Below, piece by piece: positions 26,405 through 35,200 of a DNA stretch of 64,000 nt. The position numbers and the translations under genes are program-made. The stretch's first letter is position 1. Every line of letters begins with the position of its first letter. The notes under the pieces are model-generated. The model did not search any database. It was not told the DNA's origin and saw only the letters and a list, made by a program, of their open reading frames with translations. Origin of the DNA: Lachnospiraceae bacterium (GTDB taxonomy: Bacteria; Bacillota; Clostridia; Lachnospirales; Lachnospiraceae); the NCBI GenBank assembly GCA_024685315.1, contig JAIKVW010000023.1:1-64000 (forward strand), given 5' to 3'.

Positions 26405-27946
26405 GTGCCGGAACAGGGAATTCTTATAGGTGAGAACATTTCAAAACATTTCGGTGGTACCACTGCGCTGGATAATGTTTCTTTCTGCCTGAGGCCGGGA
26501 GAAGTACATGCCCTGATGGGTGAGAACGGAGCGGGCAAGTCTACTCTGGGCAAGATCTTTTCGGGCGTTTATAAGCAGGATTCTGGGAAAGTAATCTTTA
26601 ACGGCGAGGAAGTGAAGATAGATAATCCCCGCGCGGCTAAAGAGATCGGTATATCCATAGTGCTTCAGGAGTTCAACCTGCTCCCGGACCTGTCGGTAGC
26701 GGAGAACCTCCTGATCTGCAGCGATGAATTCTACAGCTGCAGGCATTCTGTTCTCAGAAAGAGGGCAATGTATTCGCATGCGCAGGAACTTCTGAAACTC
26801 TTTGAGCTTGACGGGGCGCTGAACGTGCATGACAAGGTCGAGAAGCTGTCAGTCGCTCAGATGCAGATGCTCGAGATACTGAAAGCAGTTGATTCCGATG
26901 CAAAGGTGATAATACTAGATGAGCCGACAGCCGCTCTCTCCCCGCATGAAGTCAGTCAGCTTTTTGATATCGTAAAAAGGCTTAAGGCAGAGAAAAATAT
27001 TGGGTTTATCATAGTTTCACATAAGATCGAGGAGATTTTTGAGATAGCTGACCGGGTCACAGTCTTCCGCGACGGAAAGCAGATCCTTAACGGGGAAGAG
27101 ATGGCCGGGATGACCGAGCAGAAGCTGGTCAAGTCCATGGTAGGGCGCGAGATCAACGATCTCTACGGTTCGAGGGAATTCGGGACCCACAAAGAAGACG
27201 AGGTAGTACTTGAAGTCCGGAACCTCTTCGATGCAAAGGGGCGTGTTAAAGACATAAGCTTTGAGCTAAGAAGGGGCGAGATCCTGGGGCTTACCGGTAT
27301 AGCAGGAGCAGGGCGCTCCGAGTGCGCTAGGTGCATCCTTGGTGTGGATAAAATAAAGTCCGGACAGGTGATAGTTCACGGTGAGGAAATCACGCATCCT
27401 ACTCTCCGCAAGTCTATAGAGGTCGGGATCGGTTTTGTTACCGAGGACCGCAAAAATGACGGACTTATTCTGGATGAGAGCATTATGCAGAACACCTCAA
27501 TGGTGAAGCATAGTATGCAGAAAAGCCCTTTCCTCAGCACAAGACAGGCAAGAGCTACAGCCTCTGAAATGAAGGAGAAGCTCAATATCAAGATGGGGAA
27601 CATGCTGGATTCCTGCGACAGCCTGAGCGGCGGCAACCAGCAGAAGGTCCTGCTTGCTAAATGGCTCACCATGAATCCTGACATACTTATAGTCGATGAG
27701 CCGACACGAGGCATAGATATTTCTGCTAAATCTGAAATATACAGTATTTTGAACAGACTTTCTGACAGTGGAGTTGCGATACTCATGATCTCCTCAGAAA
27801 TGCCGGAAATAATCGGTATGTGCGACAGGACGATCGTAATGCGCGAAGGAATAAATGCCGGAGAGCTTGATCACAGCCAGATGACAGAGGAGAGCATAGC
27901 TACACTTGCAACCATCAATTCGGGAGGTACCGTAAATGAAGAATGA
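26405..27946 (+). CDS. CUT2-type sugar ABC transporter ATPase
   Basis: Two fused ATPase domains (RbsA/MglA type) powering import. 513 residues from GTG 26405, chosen because AAGGAG ends 11 bases upstream; a GTG at 26393 overlaps that site. Domain 1: Walker A GENGAGKST, signature LSVAQMQM, Walker B VIILDEPTAAL. Domain 2: degenerate Walker A GIAGAGRSE, signature LSGGNQQK, Walker B ILIVDEPTRGI, the usual asymmetry of this class. The stop overlaps the permease start by 11 bases. Confidence 0.92.
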   Translation: MPEQGILIGENISKHFGGTTALDNVSFCLRPGEVHALMGENGAGKSTLGKIFSGVYKQDSGKVIFNGEEVKIDNPRAAKEIGISIVLQEFNLLPDLSVAENLLICSDEFYSCRHSVLRKRAMYSHAQELLKLFELDGALNVHDKVEKLSVAQMQMLEILKAVDSDAKVIILDEPTAALSPHEVSQLFDIVKRLKAEKNIGFIIVSHKIEEIFEIADRVTVFRDGKQILNGEEMAGMTEQKLVKSMVGREINDLYGSREFGTHKEDEVVLEVRNLFDAKGRVKDISFELRRGEILGLTGIAGAGRSECARCILGVDKIKSGQVIVHGEEITHPTLRKSIEVGIGFVTEDRKNDGLILDESIMQNTSMVKHSMQKSPFLSTRQARATASEMKEKLNIKMGNMLDSCDSLSGGNQQKVLLAKWLTMNPDILIVDEPTRGIDISAKSEIYSILNRLSDSGVAILMISSEMPEIIGMCDRTIVMREGINAGELDHSQMTEESIATLATINSGGTVNEE

Positions 27947-28892
27947 GAACCTTAGCAGATTTCTGAAACTTCACCGCTCTGAATGCACCATGCTCCTGGT
28001 GTTCATAGCTTTTTATATCATAATGAGCTTTGCTTCACCCGTGTTCAGCACCTCGAAGAACGTCCTTAATGTTCTCTCGCAGATGACGGTCGTAGCGATC
28101 CTGGCTATCGGGCAGACTTTTGTAATAGTTTCCGGAGGCATTGACCTTTCCGTCGGCATGGTCGTCTGCATAAGCGGAATGCTTGGCGGAATGTACATGT
28201 CCAAGACCGGAAATCTTCTGGTGGGAATTCTCATTGTGCTTGGCGTAGCGCTGCTTGTAGGCATGATCAACGGATTTCTGGTCGGGTACATGAAGATAGC
28301 TGCCTTCATTGCGACTCTGGGCACGCAGTCGATCTGCAGCTCCCTTGCATATGTTACCTCAAACGGAAACTCGGCGGCAGGCTTTCCCCGCATGTTGAGC
28401 GAGGTAGGAAATTACAGGATTTTTAACATACGAATGTATGTATATTTCCTGATAATACTGTACATAGTAATGATTTGGGTGATGGCCAGGACCAAGGTCG
28501 GGAGATTTACATATGCGATAGGTTCAAACAAAGACGCCGCACGGCTTTCCGGTATCAATGTTTCCCTTTACACAATGCTCTGTTACATGATCTCCGGGCT
28601 TATGTGCGGACTCGCCACACTGGTCAACATGATCCGTCTGATGAGCGTTGACCCGACAACGGGCACGGGGCTCGAGATGGATGCCATTGCGGGAGCTGTT
28701 ATAGGCGGTGTCAGCATGGCAGGCGGAAGAGGTTCGCTGGTAGGAACATTTATCGGCGTACTTCTGTATACGTTCCTCAGGAATGCCCTGAACCTGTTGG
28801 GTATAAATCCCTTCTGGCAGGGTACTGTCACCGGTATCGTCATAATCTTTGCAGTCCTGGCAGAAAGTCTTACCAACCGCAAGAACAGATAA
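27936..28892 (+). CDS. CUT2-type sugar ABC transporter permease
   Basis: RbsC-like integral membrane subunit. 318 residues with eight or more hydrophobic segments; family motifs IGQTFVIVSGGIDLSVG (about 63-79), IATLGT (about 125) and AIGSNKDAARLSGI (about 190). Presumably a homodimer with the preceding ATPase. Translationally coupled to it by an 11-base overlap. Confidence 0.92.
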   Translation: MKNENLSRFLKLHRSECTMLLVFIAFYIIMSFASPVFSTSKNVLNVLSQMTVVAILAIGQTFVIVSGGIDLSVGMVVCISGMLGGMYMSKTGNLLVGILIVLGVALLVGMINGFLVGYMKIAAFIATLGTQSICSSLAYVTSNGNSAAGFPRMLSEVGNYRIFNIRMYVYFLIILYIVMIWVMARTKVGRFTYAIGSNKDAARLSGINVSLYTMLCYMISGLMCGLATLVNMIRLMSVDPTTGTGLEMDAIAGAVIGGVSMAGGRGSLVGTFIGVLLYTFLRNALNLLGINPFWQGTVTGIVIIFAVLAESLTNRKNR

Positions 28893-28893
28893 G

Positions 28894-28926
28894 GTTTTCA
28901 TCTGCATATTTATATGGCAGTGAAAA
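28894..28926 (+). other. Stem-loop between permease and binding-protein genes
   Basis: TTTTCA-T-CTGC pairs with GCAG-TGAAAA around an AT-rich loop. There is no T-run, so it is probably an mRNA stabilising or processing element that lets the binding protein be made in excess. Confidence 0.45.
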
Positions 28927-28966
28927 TATATGCAGCATAGTAAACTGTTTTATTTAGGAAAGGAAA

Positions 28967-30022
28967 ATGGAAATGAAAAAGAAATTACTCGCATTACTTA
29001 CAGCCGGTGTCATGGCGCTGTCCATGGCTGCCTGCAGCAGCTCATCTGCAGCTCCGAGCTCATCTGCAGCTCCGAGCTCATCATCAGCTCCCGAAACACA
29101 GGCGGATGACTCCTCAGAAGAGATGCTCATTGTTTACATGACTCCGAGCCTTGACCTTCCCTTCTGGAGGTATCTTGCAAACGGTATCGAGAACGAAGTA
29201 ATTGATTCCGGAATGAATGCAAAGGTTCAGCTGTATGATTCCAACAACAGCAGCGAGACGCAGCTTCAGAATGCTCAGGACGCTATCGCGCTTGATCCTG
29301 CAGTAATCATTATCTCACCTACCGACAGTTCCTCATGTCCTGCAGTGCTTGATCTTGCAGAAGAGGCAGGCATTCCTGTAGTCATTGCTGATATCGGAAC
29401 GGATTCAGGAAAGTATGACGCATTCATTATCACTCCTAACGCAGTCGGTTCCCAGGGACTTGGCGAGTTCGTTATGAGCTATATGGAGCAGAACAACATT
29501 ACCGGTACCGCTGCGCAGATCACCGGATCCCTTGCAAGGAACAACATCAAGGCGAGGTATGAAGGCTTCAATGCAGCTCTTGAGGCAGCAAATGTTGAGC
29601 TCGCAGATTACAAGCAGATGCAGAATATGACCAGGGCTGAGGGCGAGAGCCTTGCTTCCGACCTTATGACCGCTAATGAAGATCTTGCAGTTATCTTCTG
29701 CCACATGGATGAGCCTACACTCGGCGTTGTACAGGCAGTTCAGAATGCCGACAAGGGCGATTCAGTCCTCGTTTGCGGATTTGACGGAACTCCCGAGACC
29801 GTTGAGAAGATCGAGTCCGGCGAACTCCTTGCAGCAGCTATCCAGCAGCCCGCTCTCATGGGCAAGTACGCAGTACAGTGCGCACAGAAGATCCTTGCAG
29901 GCGAGACTGTTGAAGAGCAGATCGATGTAGATACCCTCCTTGTAACAAAAGAGAACTGCAGAGATGAAGAGATCATCAAGCAGCTCGAGGAGAACGTATT
30001 CCCGGAATCCAAGGCTAACTGA
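28967..30022 (+). CDS. Sugar-acid ABC transporter binding lipoprotein
   Basis: RbsB-like solute receptor of the importer. 351 residues: lipoprotein signal with lipobox SMAAC (cysteine about residue 22), a Ser/Ala/Pro linker coded by three 18-base repeats, then a type I periplasmic-binding fold with LPFWRYLANGIENEV (about 60), IISPTDSSSCPAV (about 110) and VCGFDGTPETVEKI (about 265). AGGAAAGG precedes the ATG. The ligand is inferred from the neighbours to be a small sugar acid. Confidence 0.92.
   Translation: MEMKKKLLALLTAGVMALSMAACSSSSAAPSSSAAPSSSSAPETQADDSSEEMLIVYMTPSLDLPFWRYLANGIENEVIDSGMNAKVQLYDSNNSSETQLQNAQDAIALDPAVIIISPTDSSSCPAVLDLAEEAGIPVVIADIGTDSGKYDAFIITPNAVGSQGLGEFVMSYMEQNNITGTAAQITGSLARNNIKARYEGFNAALEAANVELADYKQMQNMTRAEGESLASDLMTANEDLAVIFCHMDEPTLGVVQAVQNADKGDSVLVCGFDGTPETVEKIESGELLAAAIQQPALMGKYAVQCAQKILAGETVEEQIDVDTLLVTKENCRDEEIIKQLEENVFPESKAN
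29039..29092 (+). repeat. Three 18-base tandem repeats in the lipoprotein linker
   Basis: Unit AGCTCATCTGCAGCTCCG, two exact copies and one with three changes, coding SSSAAP-like hexapeptides just after the lipidated cysteine. Likely to vary in copy number by slippage. Confidence 0.9.
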
Positions 30023-30069
30023 TCCGGTCGTGAAAAACATGATATCATTTTAGAAAGGATGCTGCAATT

Positions 30070-30723
30070 ATGAAGGTTTTTGATCTGTCCCAGGCGATAT
30101 TCAGCTCGTGCCCCGGATGGCCTACATATAAGGAGGCTACAGTTACACACGAGACGGTTGTAGGCATACATGGATACACTTCTGAGATAATAAAGCTGAA
30201 TACGCATACTGCGACTCATCTGGATGCTCCTTTTCACTTCTTCGCAGATAAGGATACCATAGATCTTATACCCATTGATCGTTTCATCGGCAGGGCAGTG
30301 ATCGTGAACCTTGGAGGTGTGGAAGCATGCCATCCGATAGGCTCTGAGGATCTGAAGCCTTATGAAGATAAGATCACCGAAGGAAGCATTGTTCTGCTCT
30401 ACACCGGATGGTGCAGGAAGAGAGGATACAGCAAGGAATATTACAACGACTGGCCGTACCTTTCTGGAGAAGGCGCTGAATGGCTGCTTGCGAAGGGGAT
30501 CAAGGGTGTAGGTATTGACGGAATGAGTATGGGCGGATGGTACGAAGGTACCGGAAGGCCATGCCATGAGATCCTGCTTTCCCATGACATCTGGCTTCTC
30601 GAGGAACTGGATTTCCCGGAGGAATTCCTTAAATATGAGGAAGCTGAGCTGCATGCTGTCCCTCTTAAGCTTGCAGGCTGCGGGGGAGCTCCGTGCAGGG
30701 CCTACGCAATAGTAAATGAATAA
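30070..30723 (+). CDS. Cyclase-family (PF04199) metal hydrolase
   Basis: 217 residues. Family members hydrolyse amides or cyclic esters, for example kynurenine formamidase and isatin hydrolase. The metal motif HxxTHxDxPxH is visible as HTATHLDAPFH (about 48-58), with a later GVGIDGMSM and the C-terminal HAVPLKLAGCGGAPCRAYA. GAAAGGATG precedes the ATG. The place in the operon suggests that it opens a lactone or related ring form of the imported acid; this is inference. Confidence 0.85.
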   Translation: MKVFDLSQAIFSSCPGWPTYKEATVTHETVVGIHGYTSEIIKLNTHTATHLDAPFHFFADKDTIDLIPIDRFIGRAVIVNLGGVEACHPIGSEDLKPYEDKITEGSIVLLYTGWCRKRGYSKEYYNDWPYLSGEGAEWLLAKGIKGVGIDGMSMGGWYEGTGRPCHEILLSHDIWLLEELDFPEEFLKYEEAELHAVPLKLAGCGGAPCRAYAIVNE

Positions 30724-30751
30724 TTCGGATCCTTTGTAATAATTCTGAAGA

Positions 30752-30780
30752 TGCCCCGGACCGTTATAAGGTCCGGGGCA
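30752..30780 (+). terminator. Strong hairpin after the cyclase gene
   Basis: TGCCCCGGACC/GGTCCGGGGCA with a seven-base loop. No T-run follows, so it may be a partial terminator or an mRNA end protector. Confidence 0.5.
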
Positions 30781-30845
30781 CATATCTATTATTCTGGTTG
30801 CAGATAAGGAAGGCCGGGAAAGCCCCGGAAGGTTAGAGGACAGGT

Positions 30846-32150
30846 ATGCAGTTTATAGATTTTCCCGAGATTAATTTTCCCGTGCAGGGGCTTGACGAGG
30901 TCAGAATACCAAGGATGGTGCGTGTGCGCCAGAAGTTCGAGGACGACAGGATAGAGGACCCCGCAGGCTACCTCTCAAAGCTGCTCAGCGAGCAGAACTA
31001 CAGCGCTTTAGTAAAAGGAAAGAGCATTGCGATAACCGTTGGAAGCAGAGGGATCCCGGATAACGCGCTGATGGTGAAAGCTATGTGCGACAAGCTCAAA
31101 GAGTGGGGTGCGTTTCCATTTATTGTTCCTTCTATGGGAAGCCATGGAGCAGGCTGCAGGGAGGGAAATCTGGAGGTCCTAGAAGGCTACGGAGTGACTG
31201 AAGAGGCCATGGGAGTCCCGATAAAAGCCAGCATGGAAGTAAAGCTTATCGGATCGATAGACGATGATGCCCATACTCCGATATATTGCGACAAGTACGC
31301 GGCAGAGGCAGACGGGATCATAATCTACAATAAGGTCAAGCCTCACACGGATTTTAAGGGCGAGCATGAAAGCGGCCTGGCGAAAATGATCACTATCGGC
31401 CTTGCCAAGCATAAAGGCTGCTCCTGGTTCCATATGCAGGGGTTCGATACCTTCGCGGAAAGGATCCCCATGGTGGCAGAAGAATTTCTGCGGAAAATGC
31501 CGGTGGTGTTCGGGGTCGGAGTGGTGCAGAACGCCTATGACGAAATCTCCGACATTATGGTATTTCCGCGTGAGAAAATAATGGAAGGGGACGCCTTGAT
31601 GCTGAGAATAGCCAAGAGACGTTTCCCACGATTCAAATTTGATAATATTGACGTCCTTGTGATCGACCGCATAGGGAAGGACATTTCCGGCGAGGGCGCT
31701 GACCCGAATGTTACCGGGCGCGGCTTTATGCCGTATTTCAAGGATGATTTTCATACAACCAAGCTTATGATAAGAGGGCTCACCGAGCTCAGCCACCACA
31801 ATGCCTGCGGGCTGGGACTTGCGGATATCACCACGAGACGGTGCCTTAATTCTGTGGACTGGGAGAGTACATGGATCAACCTCACAACGAACCTCATGAT
31901 CGATGGCGGCAAGGTCCCGATGTATCAGAACAGCGATTTTGAGGCGCTTAGGCTGGCTATACGTACCTGCCCCAAGATAGATTACTCTAAAGCGCGGATC
32001 GTGAGGATCAGAGATACACTGTCGCTCAGCGAATTCGAGATCTCGGAAAGCCTGATCCCGGACGTTGCCGGGCGGGATGACGTAGAGATACTCGGAGAGC
32101 CTTACGAGCTGGAGTTTGATGAGGAGGGTTACCTGAAGGATTTTGAGTAG
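30846..32150 (+). CDS. LarA-like (DUF2088-related) protein
   Basis: 434 residues. The N-terminal half resembles the nickel-pincer lactate racemase family: GSHGAG (H100), VKPHTDF (H167), GLAKM (K180) and AKHKG (H189) lie close to the catalytic H108, H174, K184 and H200 of LarA. The C-terminal half (about 215-434) is not one I recognise. Such proteins occur in sugar-acid clusters, and a racemase or epimerase acting on a 2-hydroxy acid is the natural guess. No larBCE cofactor genes are in the window. Last gene of the cluster. Confidence 0.72.
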   Translation: MQFIDFPEINFPVQGLDEVRIPRMVRVRQKFEDDRIEDPAGYLSKLLSEQNYSALVKGKSIAITVGSRGIPDNALMVKAMCDKLKEWGAFPFIVPSMGSHGAGCREGNLEVLEGYGVTEEAMGVPIKASMEVKLIGSIDDDAHTPIYCDKYAAEADGIIIYNKVKPHTDFKGEHESGLAKMITIGLAKHKGCSWFHMQGFDTFAERIPMVAEEFLRKMPVVFGVGVVQNAYDEISDIMVFPREKIMEGDALMLRIAKRRFPRFKFDNIDVLVIDRIGKDISGEGADPNVTGRGFMPYFKDDFHTTKLMIRGLTELSHHNACGLGLADITTRRCLNSVDWESTWINLTTNLMIDGGKVPMYQNSDFEALRLAIRTCPKIDYSKARIVRIRDTLSLSEFEISESLIPDVAGRDDVEILGEPYELEFDEEGYLKDFE

Positions 32151-32167
32151 ATCCGGCGATAGCCTGG

Positions 32168-32225
32168 AAAAAGGATGCCCCTGTTCAATGAGATATAGAT
32201 CATTGAACAGGGGCATCCTTTTTTT
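32168..32225. terminator. Bidirectional terminator
   Basis: About 23 paired bases (arm AAGGATGCCCCTGTTCAATG) with A5 before and T7 after, between the LarA-like gene and the convergent activase gene. Confidence 0.93.
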
Positions 32226-32248
32226 CTGAGCTTAAAATTTTCTGCCCG

Positions 32249-35200
32249 TTAAGCCTTGGTATCTTCCGCTTTATCCAGATTCCTGAACGCGGTGGCAAGC
32301 ATGAGCTTTATGCGGTTGACCTGGTTTACACGGCTGGCACCCGGATCGTAGTCGATCGCGACAATATTCGATTCAGGGTAGAGCCTTCGGACTTCCTTTA
32401 TGACGCCCTTTCCTACGACGTGGTTAGGCAGGCATCCGAAAGGCTGGGTGCAGACTACGTTCGGCGCGCCGGCCTTTATAAGCTCCACGATCTCGCCGGT
32501 CAGGAACCAGCCCTCACCGGTCTGGTTTCCGATGGAAACGATCGGGCTCGCATATTTTGCGAGGGTGGTGATCCTGGACTGCTCGGTGAAGTGGCGGCTC
32601 TTAGCGAGCGCATCCCTCGCGGGCTTCCTGATCCTCTCAAGGAGCGCTATGCCTACATTGCTGAAGAACTCCGTGGAAGCGGATTTCCCGAGCTTCTGGT
32701 GCTTAAAATTGCTGTTGTAGAGGCTGTACAGGAAGAAGTCCAGGAGATCCGGCATTACCGCCTCCGCGCCTTCGGATTCGATCAGGTCTACCAGGTAGTT
32801 GTTCGCGGAAGGAGAGAACTTGACCATGATCTCTCCGACGATGCCTACCTTAGGTTTCCTTACGTCCTCATGGATCGGAAGCTCGTCGAATTCCTTTACG
32901 ATATCCCTTATATTCTGGTTGAAGCTTCTTCGGTTCTTTCCGGTAAGCGAGTCAATGCAGATGCTGCGCCATTTCTCGTGGAGAGCGTTGGCGCTTCCCG
33001 GGACTACCTCGTACGGCCTTGTGCGGTAGAGTACCCTCATGAATACGTCGCCGTATTCAAGGGCCTGTATCGCAAGGAGAAGCTTCTTGGGCGTGATCTT
33101 GAACCCGGGGTTGGTCTCTATTCCCTGTGCGCTGATCGAAATGACCGGGATCTGCGGCATGCCCGCATTGTCAAGCGCCCTCCTGATGAAGCCTATGTAG
33201 TTCGTTGCGCGGCATCCGCCGCCGGTCTGGGTCATAGCTATAGCTACGTGGTTGAGGTCATATTCCCCGGAAAGCAGGGCGGACATGACCTGTCCGACAA
33301 CGCAGATCGAAGGATAGCAGGCGTCGTTATTTACGTATTTAAGGCCGACGTTGATAGTGTCTCTGTCTGAATCCGGGAGGAGGGCCGCGTTGAGTCCGCA
33401 GTACTTCAGGGCCGGGATCAGCAGGTCAAAATGGATCGGTGACATGTTCGGGCAGAGCACGGTGTACTGGTCATCGTTCATTTCCTTGGTGTAGATGACC
33501 CTCTTATGCTCAGCGCGGTGGAAATGACCGCGGATATGGTGCTCGTCCCTGAGCCTCATTGCGGCGATGAGAGAGCGGATCCTGATCCGGGCGGAACCAA
33601 GGTTGCTGACCTCGTCGATCTTCAGGCAGGTGTAGAGCCTTCCCGAACCGTTGAGAATATCCCTGACCTGGTCGGTCGTGACCGCGTCAAGCCCGCACCC
33701 GAAGGAGTTGAGCTGGACGAGCTCGAGATGAGGCTGCGTCTTAACGAATTCAGCCGCGCAGTAAAGCCTCGAGTGGTACATCCACTGGTCGGAGACGATG
33801 AGAGGCCTGTCGGGGTTCGCCAGATGCGATACCGAATCTTCGGTAAGCACCGCGATCCCGTAGGAGGTGATGAGCTCGGGTATACCGTGGTTGATCTCCT
33901 TGTCAATATGGTAAGGGCGGCCCGCAAGGACGATGCCTTTCATGTTGTTTTCCTTGAGGAAGCCGAGGGTCTCCTCGCCTTTTCTCTGCATATCGCTGTG
34001 GGCTTTGGTAAGCTCTGCCCAGGCCTTTGAGACCGCGCTCCTGATCTCGCCCTTATTCAGTCCGAACTGTCCGGAGAACTCGCTCTCAAGCCTCTCGGAG
34101 ACTATCTTTTCTGACTCCAGCGAGAGGAAAGGATTCATGAAATTGATCGAGGGATCGCGCAGCTCTTCCACGTTATTCCTGATGTTCTCGGAATACGAGG
34201 TGACAATAGGGCAGTTGTAGTTATTTGTCGAACCCACGGTCTCTTTGCGCTCGTAAGGAATGCTGGGGTAGAAGATGAACTTCACGCCCTGCTTGAGGAG
34301 CCACATGATATGACCGTGCACCAGCTTGGCCGGATAGCAGACCGACTCGCTGGGGATGGATTCGATGCCGAGGTTGTAGATCTCGTGGGTGGACTGAGGC
34401 GAGAGCACTACCCTGAAGCCAAGCTCATTGAAGAATGTAAACCAGAAGGGGTAGTTCTCGTACATGTTGAGCACCCGGGGGATGCCTACGGTGCCGCGGG
34501 GCGCGTCGGCTTCATCTCTAGGAGTGTAGCCGAATACACGCTCGTATTTATATGTAAAGAGGTTGGGAACATCGTCCTTCTCCTTAGCGCGGCCAAGGCC
34601 CACCTCACAGCGGTTTCCGGATATAAAGCGCCGGTTGCCGGAGAAAATATTCACGGTGAGCCTGCAGTTATTCGTGCAGCCTCCGCATCTGGTCATCCGG
34701 GTAGTGTATTCAAGGTCAACGATCTCCTGCAGGGAGAGCATGGTAGAAGGCTGTCCGTTATAGCGGTCGCGCGCGATCAGCGCGGCTCCAAAAGCACCCA
34801 TGATCCCCGCGATGTCGGGACGGATCGCAGTGCAGCCTGAGACCAGCTCAAAGGCGCGGAGCACCGCATCGTTGTAGAAGGTGCCGCCCTGGACAACGAC
34901 CTTTTCCCCGAGCTCCTTGGGATCAGTGAGCTTTATGACCTTATAAAGAGCGTTTTTGATAACGGAGTAGGCAAGCCCGGCGGAAATGTCCGCGACGCTC
35001 GCGCCTTCCTTCTGCGCTTGTTTTACGTTTGAATTCATGAATACCGTGCAGCGGGACCCGAGATCTATAGGGTGCTGGGCGGTGACCGCGATCCTCGCGA
35101 ACTCCTCAACGGGGTGGTCGAGCGACTTCGCGAAAGTCTCTATAAATGAACCGCAGCCTGAAGAGCATGCCTCGTTCAGAAGCACGTTGTCGACGGTGTG

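Noticed and set aside
29740-30783. Long reverse-strand open frame (347 codons) opposite the cyclase and binding-protein genes
   Set aside because: It is antisense to two well-supported genes, shows no family features and has no ribosome site.
31179-32216. Reverse-strand open frame of 345 codons opposite the LarA-like gene
   Set aside because: Shadow of a gene with clear protein motifs in the other frame; the composition is that of a reversed coding frame.
32420-33370. Forward open frame of 316 codons inside the activase gene
   Set aside because: Antisense shadow of the conserved dehydratase-D-like region.
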